Notes under the pieces: model-generated | The model's database searches: none | Seen by the model: only the letters and a program-made list of their open reading frames with translations | What the model was told of the DNA's origin: nothing | Program-made: the position numbers and the translations under genes | Source of the DNA: Desulfogranum japonicum DSM 18378 | GTDB taxonomy: Bacteria > Desulfobacterota > Desulfobulbia > Desulfobulbales > Desulfobulbaceae | NCBI RefSeq assembly: GCF_000429945.1 | Contig: NZ_AUCV01000001.1 | Coordinates: 62,001-126,000 of the forward strand | Direction of reading: 5' to 3' | DNA: 64,000 nt | Part shown: one piece after another, positions 1 to 9,574 of the stretch | Position numbering within the stretch: the stretch's first letter is position 1 | How the letters are laid out: every line of letters begins with the position of its first letter

Positions 1-342
1 CTCTCCAAGCAGCTCTCAATTTTTGTAGGCCTGATTATCACCAACTGCATTGTTATGGGACGTGCAGAAGGCTTTGCCATGTCCAATCCTCCAATGAGCA
101 GTTTCCTGGACGGCATAGGTAATGGATTGGGGTACAGCTTTGTACTGATGAGCGTTGCCTTTGTACGAGAACTGTTTGGGTCCGGTACGCTGTTCGGCTA
201 TGAGGTGTTGCCGTTGGTTTCAAACGGGGGCTGGTACATTCGTAATGGACTGTTTATTTTACCTGTAAGCGCGTTTTTTCTGATCGCAATACTTATCTGG
301 ATACTACGGACAATAGATCCCGTTCAGGTGGAGAAAGACTGA
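1..342 (+). CDS. nqrD: Na+-translocating NADH:quinone reductase subunit D (C-terminal part; 5' end outside window)
   Basis: The frame is open from base 1, so the gene begins before the window and only about the last 113 of roughly 210 residues are present. The opening residues ([18 protein letters not shown], cytoplasm-facing loop plus helix) are the highly conserved NqrD/RnfD-type core signature, followed by two more membrane segments. NqrD is an integral inner-membrane subunit of the Na+-pumping Nqr complex and, with NqrE, forms the paired inverted-topology core that carries a Fe centre and the Na+ path (family knowledge). The stop codon overlaps the nqrE start by one base (TGATG), so the two are probably translationally coupled. 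Neighbours nqrE and nqrF confirm Nqr rather than Rnf. Confidence 0.93.
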   Translation, partial: LSKQLSIFVGLIITNCIVMGRAEGFAMSNPPMSSFLDGIGNGLGYSFVLMSVAFVRELFGSGTLFGYEVLPLVSNGGWYIRNGLFILPVSAFFLIAILIWILRTIDPVQVEKD

Positions 343-944
343 TGGCGCACTACTTTGAGATAATTATCCGTTCTTTGTTTATTGAAAATCTGCCTCTGAG
401 CTTTTTTCTGGGAATGTGCACCTTTCTGGCCATTTCTAAAAAGGTGAAATCAGCTGTGGGACTTGGCAGTGCAGTAATGTTTCTCATGGTCATTACTGTT
501 CCGGTAAATAACCTGCTGCTCAATACAGTGCTTAAACAGGGTGCTCTGGCGTGGGCTGGGCAACCGGATCTTGATTTGGCTTTCCTCGGGTTATTGACAT
601 ATATCGGTATAATAGCAGCTATCGTACAGATTTTGGAAATGGTCCTGGACAGATTTATTCCCGCCTTGCACGCAACATTGGGAATTTTTTTGCCATTGCT
701 GACAGTGAACTGTGCAATCCTTGGCGGAACCTTATTTATGGTGGAACGTGATTATACGTTTGCTGAAAGTGTAGCCTATGGCTTTGGAGCCGGAGGAGGC
801 TTTTTTCTGGCGGTTGTATTATTGGCAGGGGTGCGGGAAAAGCTGGAGTATGCTGATCCGCCTGCAGCGTTGAGAGGCCTTGGCACAACCTTTATCTGTG
901 CAGGGCTTATTGCATTGGCATTTATGGGGTTGGCGGGCTTTTAA
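342..944 (+). CDS. nqrE: Na+-translocating NADH:quinone reductase subunit E
   Basis: This 200-residue protein has six predicted membrane helices and matches the normal NqrE length. The start [19 protein letters not shown] and the conserved [15 protein letters not shown] segment are typical of the family, as is the mirrored cysteine-containing segment TVNCAILGG. NqrE and NqrD each supply a membrane cysteine pair that ligates the intramembrane iron of the Na+ pump (family knowledge). The ATG overlaps the nqrD stop. An 82-base gap separates it from nqrF and holds no obvious terminator, so it is probably read as one transcript with nqrF. Confidence 0.95.
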   Translation: MAHYFEIIIRSLFIENLPLSFFLGMCTFLAISKKVKSAVGLGSAVMFLMVITVPVNNLLLNTVLKQGALAWAGQPDLDLAFLGLLTYIGIIAAIVQILEMVLDRFIPALHATLGIFLPLLTVNCAILGGTLFMVERDYTFAESVAYGFGAGGGFFLAVVLLAGVREKLEYADPPAALRGLGTTFICAGLIALAFMGLAGF

Positions 945-1026
945 TCCGGGCTAATAGACTGTATGCAAGCATACGGATACAGAACAGCTCTGTTGCTCTT
1001 TCCTGATTGGACCGGGAGAATGTGTT

Positions 1027-2250
1027 ATGGTTGAAATCATTTTTGCTGTGCTCTGTTTTCTGAGCATTCAACTTGTTTTGGTAACTTTGATTGTTACGGC
1101 TAAGAAGGTTCTTTTACCCAGTGGTCAGATTACCATAACAGTGAATGGAGAAAAGGAACTGGAAGTGCAACCCGGGGGTAAACTGCTTTCCACTCTTGCC
1201 GAGCAGGGAATTTTTCTTTCCTCTGCATGCGGTGGTGGCGGCAGTTGCGGGCAGTGTCGCTGCATGGTCGAGGATGGAGGCGGTCAGATTCTGCCAACTG
1301 AACTGAATGCCATCAGCAGGGCTGAGGCAAAAAAAGGTATGCGTTTGTCCTGCCAGGTACCGGTAAAAAGAGATTTAACAATCAAGGTACCCACCGAAAT
1401 GTTGGAGACCAGAAAATGGGAGTGCGTGGTGGCCTCCAACCGCAATGTGGCAACATTTATCAAAGAGCTGGTGTTGCAACTGCCGGAGGGGGAGAAGGTA
1501 GATTTTAAGCCCGGCGGATACATTCAGATTGAGGTCCCTCCTTATGAATTGTCGTACAAGACTTTTGACATAGATGAAAAATTCCTGGGAGACTGGACTA
1601 AATTCAAAATGTTTCAATACAAGTCCAATGTCAGTGTTCCTGTGACACGCGCCTACTCCATGGCAAACTATCCGGGGGAAGAAGGGATCATAAAACTCAA
1701 TGTCCGTATTGCCAGTCCTCCACCCCGTGGACCTCTTGGGATTCCTCCCGGGCAGGCTTCTTCCTATATCTTTAATTTAAAAGAAGGTGATGCGGTAACC
1801 ATATCAGGACCATATGGTGATTTTTTCATTGAAGAGAGTGATTCGGAGATGATTTATATCGGTGGCGGCGCCGGAATGGCACCACTGCGGTCGCATATTT
1901 TTGAGCTTTTTAAAGCCCGCAACACCAAACGGAAGGTCTCTTTTTGGTACGGCGGTCGCAGTATGCAGGAAGTTTTTTATGCAGAAGAATTCGAAGAAAT
2001 CGCCAGGGAGCACGATAATTTTGAATTTCACGTTGCCTTGTCTGACCCACTTCCCGAGGATAACTGGGATGGCAAGGTAGGTTTTATCCACCAGGTTCTG
2101 TTTGATTCGTATCTGAAAGATCATCCAGCACCGGAAGATATCAACTATTACATGTGCGGCCCTCCAATGATGGTTTCAGCTGTGCTGGACATGCTGGATA
2201 ATCTAGGCGTGGAAAAAGAAAATATTCATTTTGATGATTTTGGAGGCTAG
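1027..2250 (+). CDS. nqrF: Na+-translocating NADH:quinone reductase subunit F (NADH-oxidising flavoprotein)
   Basis: This 407-residue subunit has the usual NqrF length and domain order. One N-terminal membrane helix (residues 3-24) is followed by a [2Fe-2S] ferredoxin domain with Cys68, Cys74, Cys77 and Cys109 ([14 protein letters not shown], then LSC). Next comes a ferredoxin-reductase-type FAD domain with RAYSMAN, and a NADH-binding domain with [11 protein letters not shown] and YMCGPPMM near the end. It takes a hydride from NADH on the cytoplasmic side and passes electrons through FAD and the FeS cluster into the Nqr complex. The ATG is preceded by GGGAGA at suitable spacing. An nqrM-like gene starts 4 bases after the stop. 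Confidence 0.96.
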   Translation: MVEIIFAVLCFLSIQLVLVTLIVTAKKVLLPSGQITITVNGEKELEVQPGGKLLSTLAEQGIFLSSACGGGGSCGQCRCMVEDGGGQILPTELNAISRAEAKKGMRLSCQVPVKRDLTIKVPTEMLETRKWECVVASNRNVATFIKELVLQLPEGEKVDFKPGGYIQIEVPPYELSYKTFDIDEKFLGDWTKFKMFQYKSNVSVPVTRAYSMANYPGEEGIIKLNVRIASPPPRGPLGIPPGQASSYIFNLKEGDAVTISGPYGDFFIEESDSEMIYIGGGAGMAPLRSHIFELFKARNTKRKVSFWYGGRSMQEVFYAEEFEEIAREHDNFEFHVALSDPLPEDNWDGKVGFIHQVLFDSYLKDHPAPEDINYYMCGPPMMVSAVLDMLDNLGVEKENIHFDDFGG

Positions 2251-2254
2251 GACT

Positions 2255-2455
2255 ATGGTAGCCTTTACCCTTCTTTTTGTTGTCACCTTTGTCGCGATCT
2301 CTCTTTTTTCCTGGCTGATGATCTATAGCCGGGGGAAGAAGAGCATGCATGGCGAGCAACACGCTGGTTGTTCAACCGGGCAGGGATGCTGCTGCGGAGC
2401 ACAGTTACAGACTCAACACCATATTCCAGTACAGCAGGAGATTCGTCATGAGTAG
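2255..2455 (+). CDS. nqrM: NqrM-like Nqr maturation protein (small membrane protein with C-terminal cysteine cluster)
   Basis: This 66-residue protein has one N-terminal membrane helix (FTLLFVVTFVAISLFSWLM) and then a soluble tail carrying CSTGQGCCCG, four cysteines in ten residues. Position directly after nqrF, size, topology and cysteine cluster fit NqrM (DUF539), which inserts the iron between NqrD and NqrE (family knowledge). I chose ATG 2255 because GGAGG at 2242-2246 is 8 bases upstream. In-frame TTG and ATG codons at 2231 and 2234 would overlap nqrF without a ribosome site. The cysteine spacing is more compressed than in the gammaproteobacterial NqrM I recall, so the assignment rests partly on context. 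Confidence 0.68.
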   Translation: MVAFTLLFVVTFVAISLFSWLMIYSRGKKSMHGEQHAGCSTGQGCCCGAQLQTQHHIPVQQEIRHE

Positions 2456-2593
2456 ACTGGTAACCGACAGGACACCCACAATCTCTCTACGACGTATACT
2501 TGCTGCGGTAGGGTAGGGGGAGAGGAAGAATTAGATCGCGGTTTAGCCTTTCCCCACATTCTCATGGCAGAAGGAAAAAAGAATAAAAACAAT

Positions 2594-4684
2594 TCAAGCT
2601 TTACGTTTGTTTAAAATCTCTTGGACAGTGTGTGTTAATACCTTCGCACGTATGGGTTTCATCAGAAAATCGGTGATTCCGATTTCTGTAGCAGTGTCTT
2701 TTGAAACCATGTTACTGTATCCGGTGCAAAGAATGATCGGTATTTCAGGTCGTAATTCCAGTATCTTTTTGGAAAAATCAACGCCTGAAAGGTGAGGCAT
2801 TGTCTGGTCGGTGATGACAAGAGCAAAACGGTCAGGGGACCTTCGTATTTCGTCCAATGCTTTTTCACTGTTGCAGTGGCCGATAACCGTATATCCCTGA
2901 GTCTCCAGTACCATCTTGTACAGATCAACAATGATTTTTTCGTCATCAACAACCAGAATGCACTCACTGCTTCCTGCAACCTGTTCTTCTTTGTCTATTT
3001 GCTCTGCAATTGGTTTTGTTTGCATTTGAATGACAGGAAAAAAAATTTCAAATGTAGTCCCACTGCCAAGCTCACTTTTCACCTTGATAAATCCCCCACT
3101 ACTCAGCACAACTCCATGGACAAGGGAGAGTCCTAATCCACTTCCCTGTCCAAATTTCTTGGTGGTGAAATAAGGGTCAAATATCTTTTCAATGATCTTA
3201 GGATCAATCCCCTGCCCCGTATCGCTCACCGAAAGCTCAATAAACGGCCCGGGAAAGAAATTTTCCTGGTCAGGCAACTCTTTTTTAGTCAGCATCACCT
3301 GCTTAAGTTTGATGGTAAGGGTACCTTTTTCATCAGCCATAGCCTGGACAGCGTTTATGCAAAGATTTATCAGGACCTGTTGAATCTTGGTCTCATCGCC
3401 CATTATATAGCCAGCGTCGACATCTATCTCTTCACATAATACTACCGTTGACGGCACGGAGGCGTGTAAAAGATTCAGCCCCTCTATTATGACTTCAGAA
3501 AGGTTAAAGGGGGCCTTTTTTTCATTCCCTGTGCGGCTGAAGGTGAGAATTTGCTGTATTAATTCTTTCGCTCTTGTTGAGGCAGATATTACATAATCAA
3601 TATATCCATTAGTTCTCTTCTGATCTGGAGGAATGGCATATTTAATCAACTCAGAATAGCCCATAATGACTGTAAGGATATTATTAAAATCATGGGCTAC
3701 GCCTCCAGCAAGAGTTCCGATTGCTTCCATCTTGCTTGTTTGGAAGAGTTTTTTTTCCACTTTTTTCTGGCTGGTTATATCTTTGGCAATATGGACAATG
3801 CGTTTGATATGACCATTTGAATCGAGAACAGGAGCGCTGCTGACATGAAAAGTTTTGTCGAGATTTTTATATAAGATATTCGCATTGTGACTTTTTGCAT
3901 CGCCAATGGTCTTAACAACAGGACAGTCAGGGCATGGAGTGTCCCTTTCTCGGAAGATCTCGTAGCAGAATCTTCCACCTAACGCTTCTGGATCAATTTG
4001 AAAAGTTTCATACGCAGCCTTGTTGGCACGTACAATTCGCATCTCTGTGTCTTGGATAGTGATAACATCGTTGATAGCATCAAAAGTCTTCTCCCACTCT
4101 TGTTTTGCCTGGAGGTGTTTTTTTGCTGCCTGCTTCTGGGGGGTGATGTCCACGAGTGTAATCCGTAACCCCGTAGGAGTCTCAACGTCGGCAGTCTTTG
4201 CTTCAATATCAAGCCTTACCCAGCGAGGCGCATCAGGTTTGTGCTTGAGTCTCACTTCAACGCTCTGTTTTTCACCTGTTTCAACTGCCCTGAGCCTTGC
4301 GCGAGTGAAGGCCAGAACATTGTGGTCATCGTCAATGTAATTGGTGAATCCAGATCTCTGAATCTGGTTTCTTGATCCCCCTAATAACTGAACAGCAGCA
4401 AGATTTGCACGACTTATGATCTGCTTGGCATTGACAGTAACATAGCCGAAAGGAGCAAATTCGTAGAGTGCTGAGAATTCCTTATGCAGTTGTGCGTACT
4501 CATATTGAGATCGTTGCAGTTCCCTGTTCTGGATCTCCAGTTCTACCTGATGGACGTTGAGTTCATGAATAATCTCTGACAGATCTGTTGGTGTCGTAGA
4601 ATTCGCAGGAAGGTGGAGGCGCAGGAGATTTTCCGCCTGTTCGCGAAGCTTTTCAAACTTCTCTGGATAGCCTGATTGTCTCAT
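2594..4684 (-). CDS. PAS-type hybrid sensor histidine kinase with C-terminal receiver domain
   Basis: This 696-residue soluble kinase has no membrane segment. An N-terminal helical region (1-70) precedes two PAS domains (about 70-190 and 195-310). The second carries the FCYEIFRERDTPCPDCPV cysteine motif seen in many deltaproteobacterial PAS sensors. HisKA follows with the phospho-acceptor His331 in GGVAHDFNNIL, then an HATPase_c domain with an N box and the G-rich GQGSGLGLSLV. A receiver domain occupies about 575-696 with VDDE, phospho-acceptor Asp in LVITDQTMP and KP near the end. It would autophosphorylate and pass phosphate to its own receiver. It lies 59 bases downstream of the CheB-CheR-PAS gene on the same strand, so the pair is probably one operon. 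Confidence 0.9.
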   Translation of the reverse strand: MRQSGYPEKFEKLREQAENLLRLHLPANSTTPTDLSEIIHELNVHQVELEIQNRELQRSQYEYAQLHKEFSALYEFAPFGYVTVNAKQIISRANLAAVQLLGGSRNQIQRSGFTNYIDDDHNVLAFTRARLRAVETGEKQSVEVRLKHKPDAPRWVRLDIEAKTADVETPTGLRITLVDITPQKQAAKKHLQAKQEWEKTFDAINDVITIQDTEMRIVRANKAAYETFQIDPEALGGRFCYEIFRERDTPCPDCPVVKTIGDAKSHNANILYKNLDKTFHVSSAPVLDSNGHIKRIVHIAKDITSQKKVEKKLFQTSKMEAIGTLAGGVAHDFNNILTVIMGYSELIKYAIPPDQKRTNGYIDYVISASTRAKELIQQILTFSRTGNEKKAPFNLSEVIIEGLNLLHASVPSTVVLCEEIDVDAGYIMGDETKIQQVLINLCINAVQAMADEKGTLTIKLKQVMLTKKELPDQENFFPGPFIELSVSDTGQGIDPKIIEKIFDPYFTTKKFGQGSGLGLSLVHGVVLSSGGFIKVKSELGSGTTFEIFFPVIQMQTKPIAEQIDKEEQVAGSSECILVVDDEKIIVDLYKMVLETQGYTVIGHCNSEKALDEIRRSPDRFALVITDQTMPHLSGVDFSKKILELRPEIPIILCTGYSNMVSKDTATEIGITDFLMKPIRAKVLTHTVQEILNKRKA

Positions 4685-4743
4685 GGCCTTGCCCCTTTGG
4701 CTTGTGCCGTAGAGTGAGAGGAAAACTCACTTATAAGATAATT

Positions 4744-7700
4744 TTACTCTCCTGAGCTTTTTTTTACAACTTTTCCTTTGGTGAAACTCAGAAGGGTCCA
4801 GTTGGGCTTCTTCTCAATATTGTGGATAATTCGACCTGTAATGGTGGTTTGCATCTGCCCTTTCGGCGTGTAAAGACGTACATTTTTTAAAACAAAATCC
4901 TGCCGCTTTGCGCATGCTTCTGTCAGGTGAGCTAATAGGTCTGCATGTTTAAAAATATTACCCTTCAGCGAGAAAAGTGACTTGCTTTCGAGATCTTCTT
5001 GAGCAACCCCGAAGATATTGGAGAATACCGTATTAGCTATGATGATTTTACCCGTATCATCGACCACTGCCAGGGAAGCTGTATTCATGTCAAAGACCTT
5101 TCGTACAATTTCTTGGGAGTTTGCCTCCTTACGGGCAAGGAGAGTGAGCTGTTCCTGGTTTTTTTTCTGGTCATCAATACAGACAAAGGTGAGAACAGCA
5201 CCAATAATACGGTTGTCGGTAGTTCGATAGGGTATAATGCGCATGTTGTACCAAGTACCGTTCATGGTCTGCACTTCACGCTCTTTTGTGGTTAAATTTT
5301 CGAGAACCTCTTCAATGTCAGTAATCATCCCGTCATAAGAAATATTTGTAGCGACGTGTTCTAAAGGGCGACCAATATCTGTCTCAATGAGATTGACTAT
5401 GGTAGTGGCTTCTGGAGTGAAGCGTCGTACTCGCATGTCAATGTCCACAAAGATGGTGGCAACTTCGATACTGTTCAACAGATTGCGCATATCATCATAG
5501 ATCAAGGAAAGTTCCTCGAGCTTGCTCTGCAGCTCGGCGTTAACAGTCTGGACCTCCTCGTTCAACGATTGGAGCTCTTCTCTGGATGATTCTAGCTCTT
5601 CATTTGATGACTGGAGTTCTTCATTTGATGACTGGAGCTCCTCGTTAGTTGATTTAAGTTCCTCGTTTGATGATTCAAGTTCTTCTACCGTAGTCTGATG
5701 GTTTTCTCTGGTGAACTGGAGCTCCTTTTCCAACTCTGCGATCCTTGCGACTCCAGCCATGCTTTCTTTCTGGTCGGTATTTGCATTTGCAGGGGGGGAG
5801 GGGATGTCCTCAAAGACAACGAGAAATCGGCCAGTAAGTTCTTTCGGGGCTTTTTGTGGACAGACATGAAGGTTGATCATTTTGACATCATCATTAGTTT
5901 GAACTGCAACATTTTTCCTGAGTATACATTTTCCCGAAACATTGGCAGCACGTAGCGCGGACGAGAGCTCTATCCCCAACCCTTTCCGTGCTTGATTCAA
6001 GATGTTCAAGGTAGGGGGGCCACTGGGGGGCTCCAGGTACATACCGACACGACCGTGATTATAGAGAATGGTACCGTCCCTCTCTATAAGGACTGCAGTT
6101 GGGGCAAACTGATCGAGAATAGCCTTTTGAGTTACCTGGATCATGTTGTTGGTTGAAGGTGTGGGAACAGATGCTCTTGTTCTTGGTTGTTCACGGGTTT
6201 GGGATCCTGCTGGAAAATCAATTTGCTGTCGTAACGGTTCCGGAACTTCCTTACGCCGAAAGATTTTCCACTTGTGATCCAATGTCTCAAAAAGATTAGT
6301 ATAGCCGCCAATGGATTCCGATGATCCGAGCATCAATATACCATTGGGAAGCAAGGTGTAATGGAAGAGGGGTAATAGTCTTTTTTGGGCTTCTGTGTTG
6401 AAGTAAATTAATACGTTACGACAACAAACCAGATTCAACTTTGAAAAAGGGGGGTCTTTGAGAACATTTTGTACGGAAAAAATAATAGACTCTCTGATTT
6501 CCTTACGGATACGATAGCCTTGTGCCTCTTTGATAAAAAAACGTTTTAGACGTTCCGGGCTCACATCTAAACTGATGCTTTCAGGAAAATAACCTTCTCG
6601 AGCTTTATCTATTGAGAACCCGGCCAGGTCTGTTCCGAAAATTTGCAGGCTAATCCGTTTGGGATGAGAATTCAGAAATTCATGAAGAAGAATAGCCAGT
6701 GAATATGCTTCCTCGCCAGTGGAGCATCCTGGGACCCAGGCACGAAAAATTGTGTTTTCCTCCATCTCTGCAAAAAGAGCATGCAATACTTTTTCTCTGA
6801 GCATATCGAACGAGCCTGGATCTCGAAAGAAAGAGGTCACTCCTATTAATAATTCTCTAAAAAGGGCATCAACTTCACTGCTGTTTTCCTGAAGGTGGCG
6901 GGTGTAATCTTTTATACAAGCTATCTGGTTTAGGCCCATGCGTCGACTGATACGCCGACTGATGGTGTTGGTCTTGTACATCGAAAAGTCATAACCAATC
7001 TGATTGCGTAGAATAGCATATATTTTATTCAGCCAGTCACTTGGTATATATTCAGAGTCAAAATCGGCCTGCTGTTGGTTTGTTCTTGACGTGAGAGTAA
7101 AGTATTGGCGCAAGCGAAGATACATATTTTGAGGAGCCAATATCATGTCTACGAGGCCGGTGCTGACAGCGCTTCGAGGCATACCGTCATAGCCTGCCGA
7201 TTGTATATCCTGTGCCAGCGTTAAACCGTTTGCAGCTTTGATTTCACGTAGCCCCCTGGTACCATCGGTGCCCGTGCCGGAAAGGATGATAGCTGCTGCC
7301 ATATTGCCCTGATCCTGAGCCAGTGATTTTAAAAAGAAATCTACTGGAAGGTGGGGAATATGGTGTGATGACTCCAAAAGTTGAATCTTTCCAGAAAAAA
7401 GAGCGAGGTCCTTACCTGGTGGAATAACGTAGGCATGGTTCACTTCAACAGGTGCATTGTCTTTGGCAATTTCCACAGGCAAGGGTGTCGAGTGCTCCAG
7501 GAGCTCGGGTAACATCGTTGGCTGGTCGGGTGTCAAGTGAACCACGATGATAAAAGCCATACCACAGTCTGCAGGAACCTCACTGAAGAATGCTTTCAAA
7601 GCATCTAGGCCGCCAGCGGAGGCACCGAGTCCGATAATGGGAATTTTTTTTGTTTCAAGGATATTGGCCATCATCGTTGTTTTATCGGCCACAGGTGAAT

Positions 7701-7773
7701 CTAGTCGTGGGCTGTTTGTATCGTTCACTTTAAGACTATTGTTTTTTTGTGGTGTCGGTTTTTTGGGAGGCAT
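4744..7773 (-). CDS. CheB-CheR fusion: chemoreceptor methylesterase/methyltransferase with coiled coil and PAS domains
   Basis: This 1009-residue cytoplasmic fusion begins with a CheB-type methylesterase domain (about 44-230) with GLGASAGG, Ser52, His79 and Asp170 in the places expected for its catalytic triad. There is no N-terminal receiver domain. A CheR methyltransferase domain follows (about 245-510), with TSFFRDP and the SAM-binding VPGCSTGEEAYSLA. A long heptad coiled coil made of repeated NEEL/SSNEEL units lies near 690-770. Two PAS domains end the protein, one near 780-890 and one near 905-1000. No histidine kinase core is present, so any kinase partner must be separate; the hybrid kinase encoded just downstream is the obvious candidate. 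Proteins of this layout are annotated CheBR/PAS. Substrates are unknown and no chemoreceptor gene is nearby. Confidence 0.9.
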   Translation of the reverse strand: MPPKKPTPQKNNSLKVNDTNSPRLDSPVADKTTMMANILETKKIPIIGLGASAGGLDALKAFFSEVPADCGMAFIIVVHLTPDQPTMLPELLEHSTPLPVEIAKDNAPVEVNHAYVIPPGKDLALFSGKIQLLESSHHIPHLPVDFFLKSLAQDQGNMAAAIILSGTGTDGTRGLREIKAANGLTLAQDIQSAGYDGMPRSAVSTGLVDMILAPQNMYLRLRQYFTLTSRTNQQQADFDSEYIPSDWLNKIYAILRNQIGYDFSMYKTNTISRRISRRMGLNQIACIKDYTRHLQENSSEVDALFRELLIGVTSFFRDPGSFDMLREKVLHALFAEMEENTIFRAWVPGCSTGEEAYSLAILLHEFLNSHPKRISLQIFGTDLAGFSIDKAREGYFPESISLDVSPERLKRFFIKEAQGYRIRKEIRESIIFSVQNVLKDPPFSKLNLVCCRNVLIYFNTEAQKRLLPLFHYTLLPNGILMLGSSESIGGYTNLFETLDHKWKIFRRKEVPEPLRQQIDFPAGSQTREQPRTRASVPTPSTNNMIQVTQKAILDQFAPTAVLIERDGTILYNHGRVGMYLEPPSGPPTLNILNQARKGLGIELSSALRAANVSGKCILRKNVAVQTNDDVKMINLHVCPQKAPKELTGRFLVVFEDIPSPPANANTDQKESMAGVARIAELEKELQFTRENHQTTVEELESSNEELKSTNEELQSSNEELQSSNEELESSREELQSLNEEVQTVNAELQSKLEELSLIYDDMRNLLNSIEVATIFVDIDMRVRRFTPEATTIVNLIETDIGRPLEHVATNISYDGMITDIEEVLENLTTKEREVQTMNGTWYNMRIIPYRTTDNRIIGAVLTFVCIDDQKKNQEQLTLLARKEANSQEIVRKVFDMNTASLAVVDDTGKIIIANTVFSNIFGVAQEDLESKSLFSLKGNIFKHADLLAHLTEACAKRQDFVLKNVRLYTPKGQMQTTITGRIIHNIEKKPNWTLLSFTKGKVVKKSSGE

Positions 7774-8390
7774 ATAAAACAGTAATAGAAGAGTGTTGAC
7801 TACAGTTGAAGCTACCTGCTATTTTTCAGTGCTTGAATCAGGTAAGTAGGACATTGTTATCCTGATGAAGCGTAACTATAATCATGTCTATGAGGTTAAA
7901 ACAAAAATAGAATCTATATTATTTTATGTATGAAGCAGCTCACTTTATGCTTTGTTATAATGTGTTAAAGCATTACATTCATCATATTTTTTCAGAAAGA
8001 TTTTGTATACCTATTGGGAGCTTTTGTTCTATTTTTACTTGTATTTATGTGGTGTTATGCTGTATTGCCTTGTTATTTTGAATAAAATTAGAGTGGCAGA
8101 AGCGTGGTAACAGAAGAGTCGTTCGAAAATATTGAGAATGATATCGTGCTGAAATTCAGAAAAAGATATGAATCTTACCGAAGTCACAGAAAATGTGAAC
8201 AAGTTTTTTAACATTTTAGGATTTGACTCTTATTTGAAGAAAGTCAAGTGAGAGCTGTCATCACAATTATTTTTTCTCATTTTTATTTCAGAATAAAAAA
8301 ACGATTATCCAAGGTTCCTTATACCCATTTGTTTGTTTTTTCCTTATTGATTCGACAGGTAGGTAAGAACAGCTTCAACGCTAATCAGAA

Positions 8391-8600
8391 TTGACCCGGG
8401 TTTGCTAAGATAAACTGACCCACCCTCCTTAACACCTAATAAGGAATGAATAGCATGAAGATATTTTCCCCTTTCAATCATTCCCTTGATTTGTTAGTAT
8501 GGACTAATTGAAAGGAAAAAATATCTTTTTTTCCATCGAATAACCATCGTTGGCGCGCGCCAACCGGGCGGGTCAGTTTATCTTAGCACAAGTGGGGCAA
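8391..8600. mobile_element. MITE-like element: 31-bp terminal inverted repeats around an internal hairpin
   Basis: The sequence TGCTAAGATAAACTGACCC at 8403-8421 is repeated exactly as its reverse complement at 8570-8588. The match extends imperfectly to about 31 bp (8391-8421 against 8570-8600). Inside lies a second inverted repeat, 8458-8478 against 8507-8527 (19 of 21 bases pair, 28-base loop), and a perfect 16-bp palindrome at 8549-8564 (GTTGGCGCGCGCCAAC). No transposase ORF is inside, so this looks like a non-autonomous element or the fused ends of a deleted insertion sequence. I see no convincing target-site duplication. Confidence 0.6.
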
Positions 8601-8638
8601 AAAATCTTAGCGTTCACGAGAACAGGGATGAATTGCAT

Positions 8639-8671
8639 AAAAAAAGGCAATCCTGCTTTCAGGATTGCCTT
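8639..8671 (-). terminator. Rho-independent terminator of rubrerythrin
   Basis: On the minus strand AAGGCAATCCTG, a 4-base loop and CAGGATTGCCTT form a perfect 12-bp stem followed by a run of T. It lies 37 bases after the rubrerythrin stop. Confidence 0.9.
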
Positions 8672-8707
8672 CTGCTTGATATGGCTATACTACTCTATTG
8701 AGCGGGA

Positions 8708-9208
8708 TTACGCCACCTGGGTAAATACCTGCTGCTTTGCTCCACAGACAGGACATTTTTCCGGAGCAGCACCAAGTTCGATGTAGCCACAAATCGGACA
8801 GAGATAGAAATCACTCACATCCATGTCTTGGCCACTTTTGACAGCTTCAAGAGCCTTGTTGTAGATCTGTGCATGCACCTCTTCTGCGTCCACAGCAAAT
8901 TTGAACATGGTTTTAGCTTTATGGCTGTCGGCAACTGCCTGGTCAACCATGGGAGGATACATCTCTGTGAATTCATATGTTTCTCCGTCGATGGCTGCCT
9001 GTAGATTTTCAGCGGTGGAAGCGATCATGTCTAATGCGCGGAGATGCCCTTCCGCATGGATACGTTCCGCTTCTGCAGTGGTACGGAATAACTTGGCAAT
9101 GTTGCTGAACCCTTCTGCTTCTGCTTTTTTTGCAAATGCACGGTATTTCTGATTTGCTTGACTCTCCCCGGAAAACGCTTCTTTCAGATTTTCATTTGTT
9201 GTAGCCAT
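8708..9208 (-). CDS. rbr: Rubrerythrin
   Basis: This 166-residue protein has the classic order of a ferritin-like four-helix di-iron domain (about 1-135) and a C-terminal rubredoxin-like domain (CPICGY, 12 residues, then CPVCGA). The di-iron ligands appear as ExxY/ExxH-type glutamates: ESQANQKY near the start, AEAERIHAE, and DAEEVHAQIY in the last helix. In anaerobes rubrerythrin reduces hydrogen peroxide to water with electrons from reduced rubredoxin or NAD(P)H oxidoreductases. A GGAGATACC ribosome site precedes the ATG. It is the last gene before a strong terminator and is probably monocistronic. A membrane rubredoxin fusion is encoded about 370 bases upstream on the same strand. Confidence 0.96.
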   Translation of the reverse strand: MATTNENLKEAFSGESQANQKYRAFAKKAEAEGFSNIAKLFRTTAEAERIHAEGHLRALDMIASTAENLQAAIDGETYEFTEMYPPMVDQAVADSHKAKTMFKFAVDAEEVHAQIYNKALEAVKSGQDMDVSDFYLCPICGYIELGAAPEKCPVCGAKQQVFTQVA

Positions 9209-9574
9209 TGGTATCTCCTCAATTGGTTACGATACTGCTATTTGTTAACTTCGTTGTAGCCATGTGATACGTGTCGCCCATGTTTGGGATATGACATGAA
9301 CGACGTAAACTCTATCGTATGCAAGAGCATCCTGAACTGACCATTGCAGACATTATCAGTAGCGTGTGGAATGGACAGGAATGCTCAAGGGTGCGGGAAA
9401 ATATTCAATTCTGCTTGTCTTTCGGTTCAGCTATGGCTGAGCCGATCCTCTGCTCAATTTTTTGATATATATTGTTTTCCGCAATCCCAAGTCGTCGGAA
9501 CAATACTGCAGAAAAATACCTATTGCAAGAGTAAATAGGAATAAAACTTGTTTGGTACTGATTATCAGTTCTGC
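9209..9574. other. Intergenic region upstream of rubrerythrin
   Basis: These 366 bases contain no credible gene. The sequence must hold the rubrerythrin promoter near 9209-9300. At 9544-9597 an imperfect AT-rich inverted repeat (AAAACTTGTTTGG with its partner in the last codons of the next gene) could terminate the rubredoxin-DUF2231 gene on the minus strand. No Fur or PerR box is clear enough to claim. Confidence 0.4.

Larger units (their letters stand above)
7774..8707. other. AT-rich intergenic region with an inverted-repeat element and the rubrerythrin terminator
   Basis: This 934-base gap holds no ORF with coding character. Bases 7774-8380 are very AT-rich and would include the promoter of the minus-strand CheB-CheR gene at the left side. 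Bases 8391-8600 are a nested inverted-repeat element described separately, and 8639-8671 is a minus-strand terminator. Confidence 0.6.

Noticed and set aside
9344-9538. 64-codon plus-strand frame upstream of rubrerythrin
   Set aside because: It has no ribosome site, a cysteine/serine-rich random composition and lies in the rubrerythrin promoter side.
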